A stretch of DNA of 64,000 nucleotides, from NCBI GenBank assembly GCA_002803225.1, contig NXFV01001554.1:16464-80463 (forward strand), given 5' to 3'. This stretch comes from Gamarada debralockiae (lineage: Eukaryota; Ascomycota; Leotiomycetes; Helotiales; Hyphodiscaceae). The notes beneath the pieces are model-generated. The model ran no database searches. It was not told where the DNA came from and saw nothing but the letters and a program-made list of their open reading frames with translations. Shown one piece after another: positions 58,315-64,000 of the stretch; the stretch's first letter is position 1, and every line of letters begins with the position of its first letter. The position numbers and the translations under genes are program-made.

Positions 58315-59075
58315 TTGAAATACTGGTAGCTTTGCGTTCTGGATCGAGGGAGATTGATGTAAAAGCTCGTATAAAAGTTTCGTTTCAGGCTTCAGCCCTG
58401 TGCACAGCCACTGCGTCGGCAAAACTCTAGCGCTATTTGGCCTTAAGCTTCATGGCTGACCTGATCTTTTCGAACCTTCGTCAGAATCAACGAAACGGCT
58501 TTTTCATCACTTGCTCTGGAACTAATCCCTTATCTTCTACCTTGATCGACCCATCTAATCGAATAGTTGATAGACGGCTGATTAGCGCCAAGGGGCAGCG
58601 CCGCATCAGCAAAGCTCGAAAGTTCGTTGCCTATCCCCAGGCTCCAACATTGGGACCTGCAGGCCCCAAAGTTCAGGACAGCTATCCCCCACATTCCTCG
58701 ATATGATATTTTCTGTCATTGTTTCTTCCTTTTGAACACGTTTTGTCTGGAATCAATTGAACCTCGGGGAGCGTCGAAGGACGCGGAAAATCTGCTGAAA
58801 TACGCTGGCCAGGGCGCGATCCTCCCTCAAGGGCTGTTGACGAGGATTCTACTTTCCTGGAGACGTATACGACTCTTTGAACGACGAATTCTTGGGAGAT
58901 TTTGCTATATACGCTCATTTGGGTGGTATTCACGAAAGAGTGGCGACAGAGCTGCGACCCAGCTGTGGTGTTCAGGGGCACGCGATTAGTCCTCAGAGGC
59001 TAGACCGGACGATCTTGGAAGAGGCCTTATGGCCGCAGTCTTCTACGTGGAAACTGCTGTCCTTCAACCGCGATC
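58315..59075. other. intergenic
   Basis: Divergent region before the Hsp70-like gene. ORFs at 58437-58706 and 58627-58989 have no domain, and their frames compete with others. Confidence 0.4.
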
Positions 59076-61345
59076 ATGAATCTAAGTCTCCCAATTCGAT
59101 CCGCCAGTAGACGGAACGATGAGTCAAGAGCGCACTTCACCAACTACACCCCAACTTCTTCCACCGAGGCCATTGCTGGGCCAATTCGAGAACCTGCCCC
59201 GTTGAACGATCGATTGATTGTCGGCTTAGACTTTGGTACAACCTACTCAGGGTAAGTCAAGCTTTAGTGGTCTATCTAGAGCAACAGCGCGTCTGCCATG
59301 CTTTCTAAGATGTTGGACTCAACACGCAGGGGCTCTAGCTCATTCTATAGAACTCCCCACGATCTACTCTTTGCTTTTCCTTTAACTGTAGCCATCCTAG
59401 AGCTGCTGAGGCTCTAGTTTGGCCGAAGTGTAGAACTCCCATGTGACGCTACTGCATTCTTCAGGACCCTTCATGTTTCTGTAAAAGAGCCATTTAATCT
59501 TACTAACTTGCGAATAGAGTTGCGGCTGTATATACATCCACCCCTGACGACGTCGAGATCATCAAAACCTGGCCGGGGGGTAACGGGATCACATCCGACA
59601 AGGTGCCCACAGAAATCTCCTACGATTACCCTCCGAACGCCACAGATGGCACCGACCCCAACATCAAATGGGGATTCCAATTCCGACCCGAAGAGTCTCG
59701 CCTCCGCTGCATCAAATTGTTCCTCGACCGCTCACAAAAGCTGCCCTTCTACGTGAGCCCACTAGAAACAGCTGCGCAGCTCAAGAAATTCAACAAGAAT
59801 GTGGTTGATGCAGTGAGCGACTACTTGACACAAGTCTATAATCACACGATGGAGACGCTCACCCGTCGATACGGAGAATCTTTCATGGCATCCACGAAAG
59901 TGGAGTTCGTTCTCACGTGTCCGGCTGTTTGGTCTGATGCTGCGAAGAACACGACGTTACAGGCCGCAGAACGGGCCGGCATGGGTGCCAAATCGGAGAT
60001 CCAGATGATCAGCGAGCCGGAAGCTGCAGCTGTGTATACCCTTAAGGCCATACAACCCAATCACTTGAGTGCCGGAGACAACTTCGTTGTATGTGATGCT
60101 GGAGGTGGCACCGTCGATCTGATTGCGTATAAGATCATCTCGTTGAAGCCATTGCGGGTTGAGGAATCCGCAGTGGGGACGGGAGGGCTTTGTGGCAGCG
60201 CATTTCTAAACTACCGATTTGAAGAACATGTTAGAAACCGGATCGGGAAAGAACGTTTCGATGAGATGAAACTCAAGAAAGGAAAATGCTGGCAGATGGG
60301 TCTTCGATACTGGGAAGAATTTGTCAAGCGCAACTTCAACGAAGAGGAGCATGCTGAAGTCAATGTCCCGTTCCCAGGCCTTCCAGACGACGAAGAAGCC
60401 GGATTGGACTGCGGATTTTTGGTCATGACAGCGGCGCAGATCAAGGAGATCTTTGAGCCGGTCGTCAAGGAAGTCTGCGACCTAGTGCAAGGTCAAGTCG
60501 ATGGAATCAGACAGAAGGGCGGGATAGTGTCTGGTATTGTGCTTGTTGGAGGTTTTGGTCAAAGCAATTACCTCTACACCCGATTAAAGGCACATTTCAA
60601 CACCGCTGCTCCACCTCCATATAGCGAAAGACCGACACATGCGCAAGCCACTGCCCTGATTGAGAATGGTTCAGTCGAAGTCATGCAGCCTGTTAATGCC
60701 TGGACTGCGGTTGTTCGAGGAGCCGTGCTGCGAGGTCTTGAAGGAAGCATGGTCGTTTCTCGTAAGGCTAGGATGCATTATGGGACTTCGTATGCTACTG
60801 TTTATGATGAAGATAAACATCAGGTCAGTGAGCGATACTGGAGTCCTCTGTGGGAAAGGTGGATGGTTAGTGATAGGATGCAATGGCATATCACCAAGGT
60901 GAGATTCCCAGTTTGCAGAAATCATTCTTGATATTAACCATTGCACAGGGAGAAGCGCTTAGTGCAGCAACGCCCATTAGCTTCCACTACACCCGAAACT
61001 TCAGACCTGGACAATCATTGGTATGACCTTCAATCAAGTCTCCTGCCCAATTACACACCCAGAGCTAACAAAATATTGCAGGTTGTATCCGACGATCTCA
61101 TCGCATCAGATGCCGACGGCGAACCTCCCAGCTCCTATACTCGAGACCTCATAAATGTGTGTACGCTCACGACGGATCTTGGCGCAGTGCCGAAGAGTTT
61201 ATTCACACGATTGACGACAACGAGGGGCGTAGAGTTCGACAATCTGGATTTCACGCTTGAGATGGTTGTTGAGAGTGCGGGATTGGCGTTTGAGTTGAAA
61301 GTTGATGGATTCAGATACGGGAGGGTTGAGGCGGAGTTCCATTAG
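59076..61345 (+). CDS. HSPA12-like Hsp70-family ATPase
   Basis: Four exons, 59076-59251, 59518-60898, 60949-61020 and 61082-61345, encode 630 residues. Actin/Hsp70 fold landmarks: phosphate-1 loop LIVGLDFGTTYSG (split by the first intron), LTCPAVWSDAAKNTTLQAAE, MISEPEAAAVYTL, phosphate-2 loop FVVCDAGGGTVDLIAY and adenosine motif GIVLVGGFGQSNYLYTRL. There is no classical Hsp70 substrate-binding domain; the C-terminal 200 residues are a family-specific beta-rich part. This is the large HSPA12-type group expanded in filamentous fungi, often near allorecognition genes, with roles mostly unknown. The ATG at 59076 is chosen because a nearer ATG (59120) reads into a stop in the other frame. Confidence 0.92.
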
Positions 61346-61753
61346 ATGGAGGCTTTGTGGACATCTAGGAGATATTAGTGACTACAGCGTGTGGTAACGG
61401 ATGTGGTTATGGCGATGTTGGTGGGTAGCGGTGATTAAAGGATCTCTTTCGAAGATATCCTGGCTACGAGTATGTAGTTAGAGACTCTATGTAAGAAAGG
61501 ATATGTTTTGTATTGATCAAAGACGGGTTCCTTCAAGAGCTGAAAGCCATCCCTGGTATCCTCGAGTTACCCCTGAAGTCAGAAATTCGTAAAAGACAAG
61601 AACTGTTAGTAGACTGCGAGGCAAAGGCCCGTGGGAAATCGCGTGTGTTATCTCTCTTTTGATTATTTGGCAGTTTTCATTGCTCCTGAGCACCTAGAGG
61701 GCATCCACTGTTCAGCCAAGGAATCATTCATCGTTTCAGGGTCAACCTAATTT
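61346..61753. other. intergenic, convergent 3' ends
   Basis: 3' flank of the Hsp70-like gene. Nothing recognised. Confidence 0.4.
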
Positions 61754-62143
61754 CTATCTGAGAACAGCATCTATGATGGTCAATTCGGGTTCCTTTTTTT
61801 TTTTTTTTGCAAGGTCGAAGTAGGTGTTCGGATGTCTTTTAAAGTGTGTTGATCTACTCGTTCCTTGACTTTTTGTTTTGGGGTCTCTGCGCCTTTGCGG
61901 TGTCTTCGTAGGTTGGGATTTCTCAATCCGAAGGTCATCCAGTCGGTCTATTTCGAGGCGAGAAGTGTCTAGTTCCTGGAGATTCAGTAACGTCGCGTTA
62001 TGTTTCGGGGTGAGTGATTTTCTCCGGCGTGCATTCACTTCCTCTTCAGCCCTTCCCCCTCCATAAAATTCACGTGACCTCATCCACTCTCCCGAAACAG
62101 AATTCTGTTTTGATTTGATGTTCTTTTGAATTCTCGGGGGCAT
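61754..62143 (-). CDS. small basic hypothetical protein
   Basis: A 129-residue open frame, very rich in Lys and Arg (MPPRIQKNIKSKQNS start; RRRKSLTPKHNATLLNLQEL in the middle) and no membrane or signal segment. A run of Lys codons comes from a poly-T tract of about 14 bases near 61795, so the frame after it depends on an error-prone homopolymer. No family is recognised. The ATG context is ordinary. It may be a real nuclear or ribosome-associated protein, a fragment, or chance. Confidence 0.35.
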   Translation of the reverse strand: MPPRIQKNIKSKQNSVSGEWMRSREFYGGGRAEEEVNARRRKSLTPKHNATLLNLQELDTSRLEIDRLDDLRIEKSQPTKTPQRRRDPKTKSQGTSRSTHFKRHPNTYFDLAKKKKKEPELTIIDAVLR

Positions 62144-62964
62144 TATCGTTGTTCTTTCACCATGTCATTGTCGTCAATTCTCAGCACTAGACTTCAGCGT
62201 ATCGTTTATCTTCTAAGTTCCCATCATGGAAGACCTCACGGTAGGTTACGCCCTCTTATGCGGTCCTGGATTCCTTCCCCACTCATAGGCTGCCCCATTC
62301 CTTTGTTTGCCGACAAGACTCTTCAAGAGATGAAGTTTTATAATGCGGAAGAAGGCAGCACTCCGACCCCAAAACGGAGCATTCACTAGTCGTCCTCACT
62401 TCGACACATGAAGCCATATTCTTGCCTCGATGTTCTAAAGCAATGTCAAAAGGCAAGTATTCATCGTGTTGTATGTTGGCGTAGGTATTCGGGCTCCAGT
62501 GCAGGAAGGGAAACGAGAAAGAACACCCTTTTATTAAAGAGTGACGAATCACAAGTCTGAAAGCAAAAACTTTCCGAGATTCACATCCCCGTGGTTTTAC
62601 CACTTCGATGCTCGGAAAAACTATTCTTCCTTAGAGGTAGCGTCGTCCCTTAACGTTCACAGGCATTTACTGTAGTAATCTCTGAATTCCGTCTGAGCAT
62701 GCGACCTGTAAAATTAATTTCGGCATAACGTGGCGAATAAAGCAGATAGAAAGCTTCCAGAATGCTCCAAGGCAAAATATTTAGAATATTCTAGAACTAC
62801 CTAGCAACAACATTCTAACAGAGCTAAATTTCCAGGCACAGTATATAAACATCCACACCCCCAGGCCCCTCTCTATCAAAGTTATTAATATATTATATAT
62901 ATGTGATATAAAGATTCAATAAATGGAGAGATAGAGTGGGCATAGGACAAATATTAGTAGGTTT
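62144..62964. other. intergenic
   Basis: 3' flank of the ankyrin gene, AT-rich near 62880-62930. Nothing recognised. Confidence 0.4.
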
Positions 62965-64000
62965 CTATGTGACAGGAGTGAGCAGCTGCACAATAGCCTC
63001 GTGCCCATTCGCGGCAGCCCACAACAGCGGCGTCCAACCATCGCTGCCCTTGGAGTCCAGCTCAGCGCCCTTCTCGAGCAGCAGCTGCACAATAGCCTCA
63101 TGCCCATTCTCGGCAGCCCTTAATAGCGGCGTCCCACCATCGTCGTCCTTGGAGTCTAGCTCAGCGCCCTTCTCGAGCAGCAGCTGTACAATAGCCTCGT
63201 GCCCATTCGCGGCAGCCCATGATAGCGGCGTCCGACCATACTTGTCCTTGGAGTCCAGCTCAGCGCCCTTCTTGAGCAGCAGCTGCACAATAGCCTTGTG
63301 CCCATTCGCGACAGCCCACAACAGCGGCGTCCGACCATACTTGTCCTTGGAGTCCAGCTTAGCGCCCTTCTCAAGCAGCAGCTGCACAATAGCCTCGTGC
63401 CCGTACGCGGCAGCCCTTGATAGCGGCGTCCCACTATCCTCGCCTTTGGAGTCCAGCTCAGCGCCCTTCTCAAGCAGCAGCTGCACAATAGCCTCGTGCC
63501 CGTTCGCGGCAGCCCACAACAGCGGCGTCCCACTATCGCTGCCCTTGGAGTCCAGCTCAGCGCCCTTCTCGAGCAGCAGCTGCACAATAGCCTCGTGCCC
63601 ATTCTTGGCAGCCCACAACAGCGGCGTCCCACTATCGCTGCCTTTGGAGTCCAGCTCAGCGCCCTTCTCGAGCAGCAGCTGCACAATAGCCTCATGCCCA
63701 TTCGCGGCAGCCTTTGATAGCGGCGTCCCACTATACCTGCCCTTAGAGTCTAGCTCAGCGCCCTTCTCGAGCAGCAGCTGTACAATAGCCTCGTGCCCGT
63801 TCGCGGCAGCCCACAACAGCGGCGTCCCACTATCGCTGCCCTTGGAGTCCAGCTCAGCGCCCTTCTCGAGCAGCAGCTGCACAATAGCCTCGTGCCCATT
63901 CGCGACAGCCTTTGATAGCGGCGTCCGACCATACTCGTCCTTGGAGTCTAGCTCAGCGCCCTTCTCGAGCAGCAGCTGCACAATAGCCTCATGCCCATTC
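62965..64000 (-). CDS. ankyrin-repeat protein, 3' end (5' part beyond the window)
   Basis: The frame is open to the window edge and ends at the TGA near 62965. It is about ten tandem 33-residue ankyrin repeats of the form QLLLEKGAELDSK, variable loop, GTPLLWAAANGHEAIV. The short tail QLLTPVT follows. The repeats differ mainly in the four-residue loop after DSK and in a few positions around WAAAN. Such arrays end fungal NLR-like (NACHT or NB-ARC) and other STAND proteins, where repeat units stay alike by exchange. Only the 3' repeats are in view, so whether an N-terminal NACHT, HET or lipase domain exists is unknown. Ankyrins bind protein partners. Confidence 0.9.
   Translation of the reverse strand, partial: NGHEAIVQLLLEKGAELDSKDEYGRTPLSKAVANGHEAIVQLLLEKGAELDSKGSDSGTPLLWAAANGHEAIVQLLLEKGAELDSKGRYSGTPLSKAAANGHEAIVQLLLEKGAELDSKGSDSGTPLLWAAKNGHEAIVQLLLEKGAELDSKGSDSGTPLLWAAANGHEAIVQLLLEKGAELDSKGEDSGTPLSRAAAYGHEAIVQLLLEKGAKLDSKDKYGRTPLLWAVANGHKAIVQLLLKKGAELDSKDKYGRTPLSWAAANGHEAIVQLLLEKGAELDSKDDDGGTPLLRAAENGHEAIVQLLLEKGAELDSKGSDGWTPLLWAAANGHEAIVQLLTPVT
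62965..64000. repeat. tandem 99-bp repeat array encoding ankyrin units
   Basis: About ten copies of a 99-bp unit, phased with the ankyrin frame. Units share long identical stretches, such as CAGCTCAGCGCCCTTCTCGA on the plus strand; the variation clusters in one short loop. The array continues past the window edge. Confidence 0.92.

Noticed and set aside
58627..58989. 120-codon ORF before the Hsp70-like gene
   Set aside because: Three frames compete, no domain, no splice signals linking it to the Hsp70 start.
62965..64000. Regular 99-bp repeat resembling a CRISPR-like or satellite array
   Set aside because: Repeats are coding, in frame, with ankyrin consensus and no unique spacers; fungi lack CRISPR.

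Overview
The window is nuclear DNA from a filamentous ascomycete (Pezizomycotina; the gene content and protein style suggest Leotiomycetes/Helotiales, which is an inference). Genes are short and mostly interrupted by 45-180 bp introns with GTRNGT donors and AG acceptors. The complement is fungal: an alpha-pheromone receptor, a three-domain laccase, a HET-domain protein, P450nor, an ERV41 cargo receptor and an HSPA12-type Hsp70. I rebuilt exon structures by hand; for the spliced genes listed, exon lengths sum to a multiple of three and the frame stays open to the stop.

Layout. 1-15.2 kb: VOC/glyoxalase-fold protein, dynactin p25, F-box protein, a MetE-like protein, the STE2-type pheromone receptor, ERV41 and an Sso-type syntaxin. 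16.5-22.3 kb: a seven-exon laccase and an aldo-keto reductase, separated by a decayed unknown gene. 23-28.8 kb: another decayed gene, the ESCRT-I subunit Vps23 and, divergent from it, indoleamine 2,3-dioxygenase. 30.8-38.8 kb: xanthine dehydrogenase, a two-domain ABM-fold protein and cytochrome P450nor. 39.2-43.4 kb: a disturbed block in which the two halves of a chloroperoxidase-like gene lie on either side of a HET gene and an MFS transporter fragment. 44.4-53.5 kb: a mitochondrial PDK-type kinase, an SGNH-hydrolase-like pseudogene, sphingosine-1-phosphate lyase, a GT34 mannosyltransferase and an internally deleted phosphomannose isomerase. 53.9-61.3 kb: RING-CH membrane E3, proteasome alpha-2, an RCC1/ATS1-like protein and an HSPA12-like Hsp70. 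61.7-64 kb: a small basic ORF and the 3' end of a gene made of nearly identical ankyrin repeats, cut by the window edge.

Together. Most genes are independent housekeeping units (endomembrane traffic: Erv41, Sso, Vps23, Mnn10-like, Dpl1; protein turnover: F-box, RING-CH, proteasome). A loose nitrogen-related group lies at 30-40 kb: xanthine dehydrogenase, P450nor and a fragment of a Dal5-type transporter. The window is notable for its gene wreckage: at least five decayed or rearranged genes. Many of their stops are TGA, TAA or TAG codons that single C-to-T transitions in CGA, CAA or CAG could produce. No RNA genes, CRISPR arrays or intact transposons were found. I did not find a convincing undescribed multi-gene system; the best leads are the broken peroxidase/HET/MFS block, the mini phosphomannose isomerase and the near-identical ankyrin array.
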